Part shown: positions 25,769-34,821 of the stretch, one piece after another
Layout of the letters: the number at the start of each line of letters is the position of its first letter
How positions within the stretch are numbered: position 1 is the stretch's first letter
DNA from: Bradyrhizobium sp. BTAi1
Lineage (GTDB): Bacteria; Pseudomonadota; Alphaproteobacteria; Rhizobiales; Xanthobacteraceae
Assembly (NCBI RefSeq): GCF_000015165.1
Contig: NC_009485.1
Span: forward strand, 3,264,001 to 3,328,000
DNA length: 64,000 nucleotides
Reading direction: 5' to 3'
The notes under the pieces: model-generated
What the model saw: only the letters and a program-made list of their open reading frames with translations
Databases searched by the model: none
Told to the model about the DNA's origin: nothing
Position numbers and translations under genes: made by a program

Positions 25769-26305
25769 TCATTTCAAGATCAGCGGCAGTCCCGCCGCCA
25801 TCAGAATCACCCGATCGGCCGCCGCTGCGACGTCCTGGTTCAGCCGCCCCTGCGCATCGCGGAATGCGCGCGCCAGCGCATTGTCCGGGACGATGCCGAG
25901 ACCGACCTCATTGGACACGACGACGATCGGACCGGACACTGCGGCGAGCGCATCGACGAGATCGGCACAGCAAGCCGCGACGTCCATTTCGGCGAGCATC
26001 ACATTGCTGAGCCAGAGCGTCAGGCAGTCGATCAGCAGCGGCATGCGCGAGCCGGCATGGGCGCGGACGAGAGCGGGAAGATCATGGGTGGTCTCACGCG
26101 TCTGCCATCCCGCCACGCGCCGCGCCTTGTGCTGCGCGATGCGCGCGGTCATCTCATCGTCGAATGCCAGTGCGGTCGCAACATAGATCCAGGGCGGCGG
26201 ATTCGTGGTCACCAGCGCCTCAGCATGGCGGCTTTTGCCCGAGCGCGCGCCGCCGAGCACCAAGGTCAGGCGCGGCAGGGCGGGGGACGGCGGGGCAGGG
26301 TCCAT
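25769..26305 (-). CDS. cobP: Bifunctional adenosylcobinamide kinase / adenosylcobinamide-phosphate guanylyltransferase
   Basis: This 178-residue enzyme phosphorylates adenosylcobinamide and then transfers GMP to it (CobU in Salmonella naming). The P-loop GGARSGKS is at residues 18-25. YVATALAFDDEMTARIAQHK follows with the guanylylated-His region HKARR, then DCLTLWLSN and VSNEVGLGIVPDNALARAFRD. It heads the minus-strand cobP-cobO-cobQ run. Its start lies 50 bp from the 5' end of the cobalamin riboswitch on the other strand, so the two transcription units fire outward from one short region. Confidence 0.93.
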   Translation of the reverse strand: MDPAPPSPALPRLTLVLGGARSGKSRHAEALVTTNPPPWIYVATALAFDDEMTARIAQHKARRVAGWQTRETTHDLPALVRAHAGSRMPLLIDCLTLWLSNVMLAEMDVAACCADLVDALAAVSGPIVVVSNEVGLGIVPDNALARAFRDAQGRLNQDVAAAADRVILMAAGLPLILK

Positions 26306-26355
26306 GGGGACGATTCCGATTGACGGGCTTTGGCGCGACCCGTATCTAACAGGAT

Positions 26356-26519
26356 GACGGTTCTCCGAAAGGAGAGATTTAGGGAACACGGTGCGGGTTC
26401 TGAACCCAAGGCCGTGGCTGCCCCCGCAACTGTAATCGGCGAGTGTGAGGCCAAGACACCACTGGGAAACCGGGAAGGTGGTTTCACGCAGCGACCCGAG
26501 AGCCAGGAGACCTGCCGTC
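26356..26519 (+). promoter_or_regulatory. Cobalamin (B12) riboswitch
   Basis: The leader has the conserved cobalamin-aptamer parts in order: a P1 stem (GACGG at 26356-26360 with CCGTC at 26515-26519), GGTGCGGGTTCTGAACC, GGCTGCCCCCGCAACTGTAA, the GGGAAGGTGG-type segment and the B12 box AGCCAGGAGACCTGCC (26501-26516). Downstream, a stem ATCCCGCC/GGCGGGAT (26570-26577, 26584-26591) and further GC-rich pairing just before the hupE ribosome site could form the expression platform. High adenosylcobalamin should shut off hupE and the cob genes behind it. Confidence 0.95.
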
Positions 26520-26651
26520 GACATTGCTGTTGGCCGACCCGTCGCGCGGGGAGTCGCGATGCTGGTTTGATCCCGCCGGGATGGGCGGGATGCCGTCGGA
26601 TGCAGCGCATCGTCCGGCCCTCTGGGGAGCCGGCAAGCGACGGAGATGGCC

Positions 26652-27284
26652 ATGAAGTTCAACCGCACTGCGTCCTTCGCGCTCGCGAGCCTTGTCCTGC
26701 TCGCGGCTGAGCCCGCCTTTGCGCATCATATGATGGACGGCAAGCTGCCGCAGACCTTCGCGCAAGGTCTGCTGTCCGGTTTGGGTCATCCCGTCATCGG
26801 GCTCGATCATCTGGCGGCCATCGTGGGCGCCGGCATCGTTGCGGCGCTGCTCGGGCGCGGCTTTGCTCCGGTGCTCGCCTTCACCACCGCAATGATCGCC
26901 GGCGTCGGTCTGCATCTGGCCAAGGCCAACATTCCGGCGGCCGAACTGCTGGTCGGTCTTTCCACCGCGGTGGTCGGTCTTCTGGTCGTGATGCGCGGCC
27001 AATTCGGCGTGCTGCCCGTCGCGGCTCTGTTCGCTCTGACCGGCCTCGTGCACGGCTATGCGCTGGGTGAGTCGATCGTCGGCGCCGAAAACACCCCGCT
27101 CGGGGCCTATTTCGCCGGCCTGCTGGTGATCCAGACCCTGATCGCGGTGGGAGCATTCCTGGGCACGAAGGCGCTGTCCGCGAAGGCCGACACGCTTGCG
27201 CCAGTCGCGCTGCGCGTCGCGGGCGCTGCCATCGTTCTGGTGGGCGGTGTCGCGGCGGCGACGGCGGCCGGCGTGATCGGCTGA
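26652..27284 (+). CDS. hupE: HupE/UreJ-family metal transporter, probable cobalt importer
   Basis: This 210-residue membrane protein has an N-terminal signal-like helix (to PAFAHHMMDG) and about six further membrane segments. The family motif HPVIGLDHLAAIVGAG carries conserved His and Asp, and FALTGLVHGYALGES lies later. HupE/UreJ proteins carry nickel or cobalt; placement directly behind a cobalamin riboswitch and before cobW/cobN argues for cobalt. ATG 26652 is chosen over the adjacent ATG 26646 because it leaves proper spacing from the GGAG site. It is the first gene of a long cob operon. Confidence 0.9.
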   Translation: MKFNRTASFALASLVLLAAEPAFAHHMMDGKLPQTFAQGLLSGLGHPVIGLDHLAAIVGAGIVAALLGRGFAPVLAFTTAMIAGVGLHLAKANIPAAELLVGLSTAVVGLLVVMRGQFGVLPVAALFALTGLVHGYALGESIVGAENTPLGAYFAGLLVIQTLIAVGAFLGTKALSAKADTLAPVALRVAGAAIVLVGGVAAATAAGVIG

Positions 27285-27287
27285 TTG

Positions 27288-27683
27288 ATGACCGCATCAG
27301 AGCTTGGGCAGACGACACTGTTCGTCTGCGTTACTTGCCGTGCGCAGGGTGTGGACAGTGCGTCGGCTGACCAGCCGCGGGCTGGAGCGCGTCTGCTTGC
27401 CGCGATCGAGGCCGCGCCCGCAGAGCAGCGCGCCGGTGTTGCCGTGGTCGGCGTCGAGTGCCTATCGAACTGCAACCGTGCCTGCACCGTCGCGGTGACG
27501 GCGCCGGGCAAGTGGACCTATGTGCTCGGCGCACTCGATCCCGACATTCATGCGCAGGATGTGCTGACATTCGCTCAGCTGCATCAGCGTCACGAGGCCG
27601 GTCTGCCGGCCTGGCGCGAGCGTCCGGAATACATCCGCAAGAACACCGTTGCGCGGGTACCCGCGCTGTCGTTGCCGCGCTGA
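27288..27683 (+). CDS. DUF1636 cysteine-rich metal-binding-type protein
   Basis: This 131-residue protein has a ferredoxin-like cysteine pattern: CVTC (Cys14, Cys17) near the N-terminus and CLSNCNRAC (Cys58, Cys62, Cys66) in the middle, followed by PGKWTYVLGALDPD. This resembles thioredoxin-fold [2Fe-2S] ferredoxins, so a metal or iron-sulfur site is likely. DUF1636 members are found near cobW and cobN, but their role is not established. The ATG lies four bases after the hupE stop. Control by the cobalamin riboswitch suggests a part in cobalt handling or corrin synthesis (inference). Confidence 0.8.
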   Translation: MTASELGQTTLFVCVTCRAQGVDSASADQPRAGARLLAAIEAAPAEQRAGVAVVGVECLSNCNRACTVAVTAPGKWTYVLGALDPDIHAQDVLTFAQLHQRHEAGLPAWRERPEYIRKNTVARVPALSLPR

Positions 27684-27700
27684 AGACGAGAGCTCTCGCC

Positions 27701-28738
27701 ATGACAAAGTCCTACGCCAAGACGCCTTGCACCATCGTCACCGGTTTCCTTGGCGCGGGGAAGACCACGCTGGTGCGCAACCTGATCGAGACGGCGAATG
27801 GCCGAAGGCTCGCGATCATCGTCAACGAGTTCGGCGATGTCGGCATCGATGGCGACATCCTGAAAGGGTGCGGCGTGCCGGACTGTCCAGAGGATCGCAT
27901 CGTCGAGCTGTCCAACGGATGCCTGTGCTGTACGGTCGCGGATGATTTCGTGCCGGCGCTCAAGAGCCTGCTGGACCAGAAGGAGCCGCCCGAGCATATT
28001 GTGATCGAGACCTCGGGCCTCGCACTGCCGAAGCCGCTGGTGCAGGCCTTCAACTGGCCGGAGATTGCGACGCGTGTGACCGTCGATGGCGTCGTCGCTG
28101 TCGTCGATGGCCCTGCTGTCGCCGCTGGCCGCTTCGCCGATGATCCGGAGGCCTTGGCCGCGCAGCGTGCCGCCGACGATTCGCTCGATCACGACAATCC
28201 GCTCGAGGAGGTCTATGAGGATCAGCTGCTCTGCGCCGACCTCGTTGTGATGAACAAGAGCGACCTCTTGAGCGAGCAGCAGCGCAAGGATGTTGCGGCT
28301 GAGATCGCCGCGAAGGTGCAACGCGCCGTCAAGGTCATTGCGACGGAGCACGGCAGGCTGTCCGCGTCCGTTCTGCTCGGCCTCGGCGCCGCGGCCGAGC
28401 AGGACCTCGCCGCGCGGCCCTCGCATCACGACAATGAGGCCGAGCACGATCACGACGATTTCGAGAGTTTCGTGCTCGATGTGCCCGCGCAGATTTCGCC
28501 GGACGCGCTCGTCGACCGCATTGCCGCTGCCGTCGATGCGCATGACGTGCTGCGCGTGAAGGGATTCGTGGAGGTGGCCGGCAAGCCGCTGCGCCTGCTG
28601 GTGCAGGCCGTCGGCAACCGCATCCAGCACCAGTTCGAGCGTCCGTGGCGGGCGGGGGAAACGCGGCAGGGCCGGCTGGTGGTGATCGGCGAGCGTGGCC
28701 TCGATGCGGCCGCGATCCAGAGCCTGATCGCGGGATAG
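27701..28738 (+). CDS. cobW: CobW GTPase, metal chaperone of the COG0523 family
   Basis: This 345-residue G3E GTPase has the P-loop GFLGAGKTT (from residue 15), the metal-binding CXCC motif in NGCLCCTV (Cys74-Cys77), ETSGLALP and the base-recognition motif NKSD. A histidine/acidic stretch (HHDNEAEHDHDD) precedes the C-terminal CobW_C domain (RVKGFVEVAGKPLRLLVQAV). Members of this branch load Co2+ toward the cobaltochelatase, and the next gene, cobN, is its large subunit. It is likely cytoplasmic and controlled by the upstream riboswitch. Confidence 0.93.
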   Translation: MTKSYAKTPCTIVTGFLGAGKTTLVRNLIETANGRRLAIIVNEFGDVGIDGDILKGCGVPDCPEDRIVELSNGCLCCTVADDFVPALKSLLDQKEPPEHIVIETSGLALPKPLVQAFNWPEIATRVTVDGVVAVVDGPAVAAGRFADDPEALAAQRAADDSLDHDNPLEEVYEDQLLCADLVVMNKSDLLSEQQRKDVAAEIAAKVQRAVKVIATEHGRLSASVLLGLGAAAEQDLAARPSHHDNEAEHDHDDFESFVLDVPAQISPDALVDRIAAAVDAHDVLRVKGFVEVAGKPLRLLVQAVGNRIQHQFERPWRAGETRQGRLVVIGERGLDAAAIQSLIAG

Positions 28739-28747
28739 GCGAGGGCG

Positions 28748-31700
28748 ATGCATCTCCTGGCGACATCCGGCGCAGATCTCGACGACCTCGAACAGGCCGT
28801 GGATCTCGCACAGTCGCCGGCCGAGATCGTGGTGCTGTCGTTTTCGGACAGTGACCTGTCGGCGCTGGCGGGGGCGTGGACCGCATCGGCGGCCGAGTTG
28901 CCCAGCCTGCGGCTCGCCAGCCTGAAGCGGCTGAAGCATCCCATGTCGGTGGATCTCTACATCGACAGCGTCATCCTCGGGGCGCGCGCCGTCGTCGTGC
29001 GTTGCCTCGGTGGGCTCGACTACTGGCGCTATGGGATGGAGCGCATCGCGGCGGTTTGCCGGAGCCGCAAGATCCTGCTGGCGGCGCTGCCGGGAGATGA
29101 CCGCGCCGATGACCGGCTCGATGAGTTCTCGACCTTGCCGAAAGAGTCGACAGCGCGGCTGTATGGTTATCTGCACGAGGGCGGCATCGGCAATGCGCGC
29201 GAGGCGCTGCACTATCTGGCCATGCTGCTCGGCCGCGACGCGACGTTTGCCGAGCCGGTCGCGATCGGTTCGATCGTCGGCTTCGTGCCGGATCGTGGCG
29301 CCGTCGCCATCGACGATCTCTGTTCTGGCGATGACAAGCGGCCAGCCGCGCTGATCGTGTTCTATCGCGCCAGCTTGCTTGCCGCCGACACGGCGGGAAT
29401 TGCGGAACTGATGCGGACGATCGAGCGCGGGGGGCTCGCCGCAGCGGCTGTGGCGGTCACCAGCCTCAAGGATCCGAGCATCGCGGATGCGATGGGGCGA
29501 TTGATCGCGACGCGGCGTCCCGCGATCATCCTGAATGCGACCGCATTCTCTGCGTTGCGCGATGACGGCTCGACCGTGCTGGACGCAGCCGACGCGCCGG
29601 TGCTGCAGATCATCCAGGCGCAGAGCACCGAAGAGGCCTGGGCCGCCTCGTCGCGCGGCCTTTCGCCGACCGATCTTGCCATGAATGTGGTGCTGCCGGA
29701 GCTGGACGGCCGCTTGCTGGCGCGTCCGATCGCCTTCAAGGGCGAGGCCGCAGCGGATGAGCGTCTGCAATTCGGCACTATCAGCTACGTTCCGCAGGCG
29801 GATCGTGCGTCCTATGTCGCCCGGCTCGCTGCGCGATGGGCGCGGCTGCGCGCGGCGCCGGCAGGCGAGCGCCGTATGGCGCTGATGCTGTCGGACTACC
29901 CGGCGCGCGGCGGGCGTCGTGGCTATGCGGTCGGTCTCGACACCAGCGCGAGCGCTGCGGCCATTGCGCAGCTCCTCGCCCAGGCAGGATACGATCTTGG
30001 CGGTGCTCCACCGACCGCCGCGCAGATCGAAGCGTTGCTGCGCGACGAGGCGGATGACCTCGTCGTGCCGTTCGCGGTCTATCAAAGCGCTTTGAAGCTG
30101 TTGCCGGAAGGGCTGCAGGACGCGCTGCATGAGTGCTGGGGCGAGGCCGCGGCCGACCCGGCATTTCGCGATGGCGCCTTTCGCTTTCCGGTGCTGCGCG
30201 CCGGAAAGCTTACAATTTTGCTGCAGCCGGATCGCGGCAGTCGTGCGGACCGCAAATCCGGCTATCACGACACGACCGTGCCGCCGCGGCATGGCTACGT
30301 CGCGCTCTATGCGCATCTGCGCGAGGTCGAGACGATCGATGCCCTGGTTCATCTCGGCGCGCATGGAACGCTGGAATGGCTGCCGGGCAAGGCGCTGGCG
30401 CTGTCGAACACATGCTGGCCGGAGGCCGTGCTCGGCCCGCTTCCCGTCATCTATCCGTTCATCGTCAACAATCCCGGCGAGGCGATGCAGGCCAAGCGCC
30501 GGCTTGCGGCGCTGACGCTCGGACATCTCACGCCGCCGCTGGCGCAGGCCGGTCTGCACGGACCGTTGCTGGAGCTGGAGGGGCTGGTCGAAGAATATGC
30601 CGAAGCCGATGGGCTCGATCGGCGCCGCCTCAGACTGCTGGAAGACGAGATCATCGCGCGGGCCTGGCAGAGCGGTCTCGCCGCCGATTGCGGGCTCGAC
30701 CGCACCATGAACGGCCGCGAGGCGGTGGCGCAGCTCGACGCCCAGCTCTGCGATATCAAGGAGCTGGCGGTGCGCGACCGCCTCCATGTGTTCGGCCAGG
30801 CTCCGGACGCGCCGGCGGCCGGCCTGCTCATCGACGCGATCGCGGCAGCCGCTGGCCAGGCGGGCGGCGCCGTCGATCGCGCCGACGTCGAAACCCGAAT
30901 TCACGCGAGCGTCGTCGCCGAGCGCGAGGCGCTGCTGGCCGCGCTCGATGGCCGCCGCGTGGCGGCCGGGCCCGCTGGCGCGCCGAGCCGCGGCCGTCTC
31001 GACGTGCTGCCCACCGGGCGCAATCTGACTGCGATCGACCCGCGGGCCATTCCGACCCGGACCGCGGCCGTGGTCGGCGTGCGCGCGGCCGACGAGGTGA
31101 TCCGGCGTTATCTTCAGGACCACGGCGATTATCCGCGGTCGCTGATGCTCGATCTCTGGGCTTCCGCATCGCTGCGAACCGGCGGTGACGATCTCGCCCA
31201 GGCGCTGGCCTATCTCGGCGTGCGCCCGCGCTGGGATCTGAATTCGAACCGCGTCACCGGCATCGATGTGCTGCCTTTGGCGATGCTCGATCGGCCGCGC
31301 ATCGACGCGACGCTGCGCATCTCGGGATTGTTTCGCGACCTGTTCGAAGCGCAGATCGCGCTGTTCGATCTCGCCGTGCAGAAGGTCGCCGTGCTCGACG
31401 AGGACGATGCCGACAATCCCTTGGCCGCGGCGCGGCGGCGCGGCGAGAGCCTCGCGCGCGTGTTCGGTGGCGCGCCCGGCAGCTACGGCGCCGTCGCCGC
31501 CGACCTCGCGCTCGGGATGACATGGGAAACCCGATCGCAGCTCGGCGACGCCTATCTGGACGGCAGCGGCTATAGTTTCGGCGGAGGGCATGACGGCGTG
31601 TCGGCCGCCGCGACGTTTCGTGACCGGGTTCGCAGCATCGATGCGCTGGTGCATCCGCAGGACGATCGTGAGCGCGATCTGCTGGACGGCGAGGAGGTCG

Positions 31701-32170
31701 CCGACTTCGCCGGCGGCTTCGCCGCTGCGGCCGCATCGCTCGGCGCGACACCCGCGCTGCTGCATCTCGACACCAGCCGGCCCGACCAGCCGAAGGCACG
31801 CACGTTTGACGAGGAGATCGCCCGTGTGGTGCGCGGCCGACTCACCAATCCGCGTTGGATCTCGGGCATGCTCGCCCACGGCTATCGCGGCGTCGCCGAG
31901 ATCGCGCAAGGAATCGACGCGCTCTACGCTTTCGCGGCCACGTCGGACAGCGTTCCCGAGCATCTGTTTGATCTGGCGCATGGGGCGTTGCTGCGCGACG
32001 AGGCAGTGTTGGACGGCATGATCGCGCGCAATCCGGCGGCCGTGGCCGCCATTCTGTCGCGGTTCGAGGATGCGCTGCGCCGACGCCTCTGGGTGCCGCG
32101 TCGCAATGCTGTTGCTGACGAGCTTGCGCTGGCCCATACGCGCCTCGTGCCAACGGAGAGAGTGTCGTGA
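28748..32170 (+). CDS. cobN: Aerobic cobaltochelatase, large subunit
   Basis: This 1140-residue protein of the CobN/magnesium-chelatase H family inserts Co2+ into hydrogenobyrinic acid a,c-diamide. Recognisable segments include DLYIDSVILGARAVVVRCLGG near the N-terminus, GLSPTDLAMNVVLPELDGR, HLGAHGTLEWLPGKALALS, then YPFIVNNPGEAMQAKRR and NPRWISGMLAHGYRG late in the protein. The length is near that of alphaproteobacterial CobN. The two ATPase subunits (CobS and CobT in Pseudomonas denitrificans naming) are not in the window, so they must be encoded elsewhere. The stop overlaps the cobG GTG start (GTGA). Confidence 0.95.
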   Translation: MHLLATSGADLDDLEQAVDLAQSPAEIVVLSFSDSDLSALAGAWTASAAELPSLRLASLKRLKHPMSVDLYIDSVILGARAVVVRCLGGLDYWRYGMERIAAVCRSRKILLAALPGDDRADDRLDEFSTLPKESTARLYGYLHEGGIGNAREALHYLAMLLGRDATFAEPVAIGSIVGFVPDRGAVAIDDLCSGDDKRPAALIVFYRASLLAADTAGIAELMRTIERGGLAAAAVAVTSLKDPSIADAMGRLIATRRPAIILNATAFSALRDDGSTVLDAADAPVLQIIQAQSTEEAWAASSRGLSPTDLAMNVVLPELDGRLLARPIAFKGEAAADERLQFGTISYVPQADRASYVARLAARWARLRAAPAGERRMALMLSDYPARGGRRGYAVGLDTSASAAAIAQLLAQAGYDLGGAPPTAAQIEALLRDEADDLVVPFAVYQSALKLLPEGLQDALHECWGEAAADPAFRDGAFRFPVLRAGKLTILLQPDRGSRADRKSGYHDTTVPPRHGYVALYAHLREVETIDALVHLGAHGTLEWLPGKALALSNTCWPEAVLGPLPVIYPFIVNNPGEAMQAKRRLAALTLGHLTPPLAQAGLHGPLLELEGLVEEYAEADGLDRRRLRLLEDEIIARAWQSGLAADCGLDRTMNGREAVAQLDAQLCDIKELAVRDRLHVFGQAPDAPAAGLLIDAIAAAAGQAGGAVDRADVETRIHASVVAEREALLAALDGRRVAAGPAGAPSRGRLDVLPTGRNLTAIDPRAIPTRTAAVVGVRAADEVIRRYLQDHGDYPRSLMLDLWASASLRTGGDDLAQALAYLGVRPRWDLNSNRVTGIDVLPLAMLDRPRIDATLRISGLFRDLFEAQIALFDLAVQKVAVLDEDDADNPLAAARRRGESLARVFGGAPGSYGAVAADLALGMTWETRSQLGDAYLDGSGYSFGGGHDGVSAAATFRDRVRSIDALVHPQDDRERDLLDGEEVADFAGGFAAAAASLGATPALLHLDTSRPDQPKARTFDEEIARVVRGRLTNPRWISGMLAHGYRGVAEIAQGIDALYAFAATSDSVPEHLFDLAHGALLRDEAVLDGMIARNPAAVAAILSRFEDALRRRLWVPRRNAVADELALAHTRLVPTERVS

Positions 32171-33441
32171 CCGCCGCGGTCGATATCAAAGGCTGGTGTC
32201 CCGGGGCGCGGCGGCCGATGCCGAGCGGTGACGGGCTCATCGTTCGCGTTCGGCCGCATGGCGGCGCCTTGCCGGTCGCCGCGCTGCGTGACCTGGCTGA
32301 GGCGGCTGAGCGCTTCGGCAATGGCCAGATCGATCTGACGCGGCGCGCCAATCTGCAGATCCGCGGCGTTTCCCCAGCGACCTTGGCGCCGTTGTGGGAG
32401 GTCTTGGAGAGGCTCCGGGTGCTCGACGACAGCGCGGAGCTGGAGGCGATCCGAAACATCGTGATCAATCCGCTGGCGGGATTGGACCCCGCGGAAATGA
32501 TCGACATGCGTCCCGTTGCGGCCGAGCTGGAGGCCTTGCTGGCGTCCGATCAGGCGCTTGAGGCGTTGCCGGCCAAGTTCGGTTTCGTGCTCGACGGCGG
32601 CGGCCGGCTGCCGCTGACGGATCTTGCCGCCGATATTCGGCTCGCGGCCTGTGATCGCGACGGTCGCGGCCGCGTCGCGCTCGGCATGGCGGCCATGGAT
32701 GGCGTCGCATGGCTTGGCACCACCGACGCCGCTGATGCCCCGGCCAAGGCTGTGCAGCTCGCGCGGCTCGTGCTGCAGCACAGCCCGACGCGCCGCTCCG
32801 CGACGCTGCCGTCGACGATGCAAACTGCTCTGAGCGCCGCGCTGGGGCTGACGGTTTCTGATGCCATCGCGACGAGGGCGATCGCGCCATCGGAGCGCTG
32901 CGGTCTGATCGCTTTGACGGACCAGACCTGCGCCGTCGGCCTCGGCGCGCCGTTCGGTCGCCTCGACAGCGAGACGCTGATGCGGCTCGCGGCTGTGCTC
33001 GCGGCCCATGATGTCTGCGAGATCCGCCTGTCACCTTGGCGCAGATTGTATGTCGCAGTACGCCGCGAAACGGCCGCGCAGTGCGTGTCCGATGCGGCGC
33101 GGCTTGGCCTGATCGTCGATGATTCGGATCCGTTGATGCGCATCGATGCCTGTTCGGGCGTCGGCGGCTGTCCGTCGACCGGGCTGGCGACGCGGCAACA
33201 CGCGCGCATGCTCGTGGCCGCGATGGCGCGCACAGGGTTCAAAGGTTCGTTGCACGTCTCCGGCTGCGCCAAGGGGTGCGCGCGCTCGGCGCCGGCAGAG
33301 CTGGTGCTGGCCGGTGACGGCGATCATTATCGCATCATCCGCCACGGCACCGTGAAGAGCGCGTCCTGCGGCATGTTCGATCCGGCGCGCGATGGGACAG
33401 CGGCCGGGCTGTTCCGAGCAAGCGAGAACGCCGATGTCTGA
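32167..33441 (+). CDS. cobG: Precorrin-3B synthase
   Basis: This 424-residue protein belongs to the nitrite/sulfite-reductase-like family and uses O2 to convert precorrin-3A to precorrin-3B. Two ferredoxin-like halves are visible (GDGLIVRVRPHGGALPVAAL, and later ERCGLIALTDQTCAVGLGAP). The [4Fe-4S] cysteines lie in CSGVGGCPSTG and SGCAKGCARS. Its presence marks the oxygen-dependent corrin route. It starts with GTG overlapping the cobN stop, and its end overlaps cobH by 8 bp. Confidence 0.93.
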   Translation: MTAAVDIKGWCPGARRPMPSGDGLIVRVRPHGGALPVAALRDLAEAAERFGNGQIDLTRRANLQIRGVSPATLAPLWEVLERLRVLDDSAELEAIRNIVINPLAGLDPAEMIDMRPVAAELEALLASDQALEALPAKFGFVLDGGGRLPLTDLAADIRLAACDRDGRGRVALGMAAMDGVAWLGTTDAADAPAKAVQLARLVLQHSPTRRSATLPSTMQTALSAALGLTVSDAIATRAIAPSERCGLIALTDQTCAVGLGAPFGRLDSETLMRLAAVLAAHDVCEIRLSPWRRLYVAVRRETAAQCVSDAARLGLIVDDSDPLMRIDACSGVGGCPSTGLATRQHARMLVAAMARTGFKGSLHVSGCAKGCARSAPAELVLAGDGDHYRIIRHGTVKSASCGMFDPARDGTAAGLFRASENADV

Positions 33442-34066
33442 CCTGCGCGACTACATCAAGGATGGGGCGGAGATCTATCGGCGCTCGTTCGCGACGATCC
33501 GCCGCGAAGCTGACCTGACGCGCTTTCAGGGCCTGGAAGAGAAGATCGCCGTGCGCATCATCCACGCCTGCGGCATGGTCGAGATCACGTCCGACATCGA
33601 GATCTCCGAACGCTTCGCGGCCGAGGCACGCGCCGCGCTTGATCGCGGCGCGCCGATCCTGTGCGATGCAAAGATGGTGGCGCAGGGCATCACGCGCGCC
33701 AGACTGCCTGCCAACAACGAGATCATCTGCACGCTCGATGATCCCAAGGTTCCAGCTTTGGCCGCGCAGCTCGGCACGACGCGCTCGGCCGCGGCGCTCG
33801 AATTGTGGCGTCCGCATCTCGGCGGCGCGCTGGTCGCGATCGGCAACGCGCCGACGTCGCTGTTTCATCTGCTCGATATGCTGGACCAGGGCGCGCCGCG
33901 GCCGGCAGCGGTGATCGGAACAGCGGTCGGCTTCGTCGGCGCGCGCGAATCGAAGGAGGCGCTCGCGGCCGATGGCCGCGTGCCGTATCTGATCGTGAAA
34001 GGACGCAAGGGCGGCAGCGCGATGGCCGTTGCGGCGGTGAATGCCATCGCGAGCGATGCCGAATGA
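33434..34066 (+). CDS. cobH: Precorrin-8X methylmutase
   Basis: This 210-residue enzyme moves the C11 methyl group to C12, giving hydrogenobyrinic acid. The family signatures YIKDGAEIYRRSFATIRREA, the catalytic His in VRIIHACGMVE, ILCDAKMVAQGI, NEIICTLDD and VGFVGARESKEAL are all present. Length matches CobH. It overlaps cobG by 8 bp and its stop overlaps the cobI ATG (ATGA), so translation of this run is probably coupled. Confidence 0.95.
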   Translation: MSDLRDYIKDGAEIYRRSFATIRREADLTRFQGLEEKIAVRIIHACGMVEITSDIEISERFAAEARAALDRGAPILCDAKMVAQGITRARLPANNEIICTLDDPKVPALAAQLGTTRSAAALELWRPHLGGALVAIGNAPTSLFHLLDMLDQGAPRPAAVIGTAVGFVGARESKEALAADGRVPYLIVKGRKGGSAMAVAAVNAIASDAE

Positions 34067-34821
34067 GCCTGCTCGACACCATCGCGGGCGTGGCCGATGC
34101 CGGCACGTTGTACGGCATCGGCGTTGGTCCCGGCGACGTGCGTTACCTCACGCTGCGCGCGGCCGGCCTGGTCCGGTCGGTCGATGTGGTGGCGTTCTTC
34201 GCTAAGCGCGGGATGGAGGGCCATGCCCGCCGGATCGTCGCGCCGCTGATGGATGCCGGCCGTCGTGAGTTGCGGCTGGAATATCCCGTCACCGAAGAGG
34301 TGCCTGTCGCCGATCCGTCCTATCAGGCGCAGATCGGCGGTTTCTATCACCGCGCGGCGGAGAGTATCGCGGCGCATCTTGCCGCTGGACGGTCGGTCGG
34401 GTTGCTGTCGGAAGGCGATCCGTTCTTCTACGGTTCGTTCATGCATATGTGGCGCCGGCTCGAGCGTGATCATCCGGTCGAGGTCGTGCCCGGCGTGACC
34501 GGCATGTCCGGATGCTGGACCAAGGCCAACGTTCCGATCACCTGGGGTGATGACATCCTCTCGGTGTTGCCAGGTACGTTGGACGAGGACGTCCTACATG
34601 ATCGGCTGGCGCGTTGTGAGGCGGCCGTGATCATGAAGGTCGGGCGCAATCTGACGAAAGTGAAGCGAGCCATCATCCGCGCCGGCTTGATCGACCGCGC
34701 CCTCTATATCGAGCGTGGCACGATGGAGGCACAGCGCGTCGCGCCGTTGGCTGAGATCGAACTGGCGCGCGGCCCGTATTTCTCGATGATCCTGATCCCG
34801 GGACAGGGGCGTCGGCTGTGA
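34063..34821 (+). CDS. cobI: Precorrin-2 C20-methyltransferase
   Basis: This 252-residue SAM-dependent methyltransferase of the tetrapyrrole methylase family makes precorrin-3A. It starts GTLYGIGVGPGDVRYLTLRA and has the SAM-site segments LLSEGDPFFYGSFMHMW and EVVPGVTGMSGCWTKANVPI, then KVGRNLTKVKRAI. The ATG overlaps the cobH stop and its own stop overlaps the cobJ GTG. The enzyme that supplies its substrate, uroporphyrinogen-III methyltransferase, is not in the window. Confidence 0.95.
   Translation: MSLLDTIAGVADAGTLYGIGVGPGDVRYLTLRAAGLVRSVDVVAFFAKRGMEGHARRIVAPLMDAGRRELRLEYPVTEEVPVADPSYQAQIGGFYHRAAESIAAHLAAGRSVGLLSEGDPFFYGSFMHMWRRLERDHPVEVVPGVTGMSGCWTKANVPITWGDDILSVLPGTLDEDVLHDRLARCEAAVIMKVGRNLTKVKRAIIRAGLIDRALYIERGTMEAQRVAPLAEIELARGPYFSMILIPGQGRRL

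Noticed and set aside
27590..32137. A 1515-codon minus-strand frame opposite cobW and cobN
   Set aside because: Same cause: its sequence is shadow-like (Arg, Gln, His, Asp) and lacks any domain, while cobN and cobW on the plus strand are clear.
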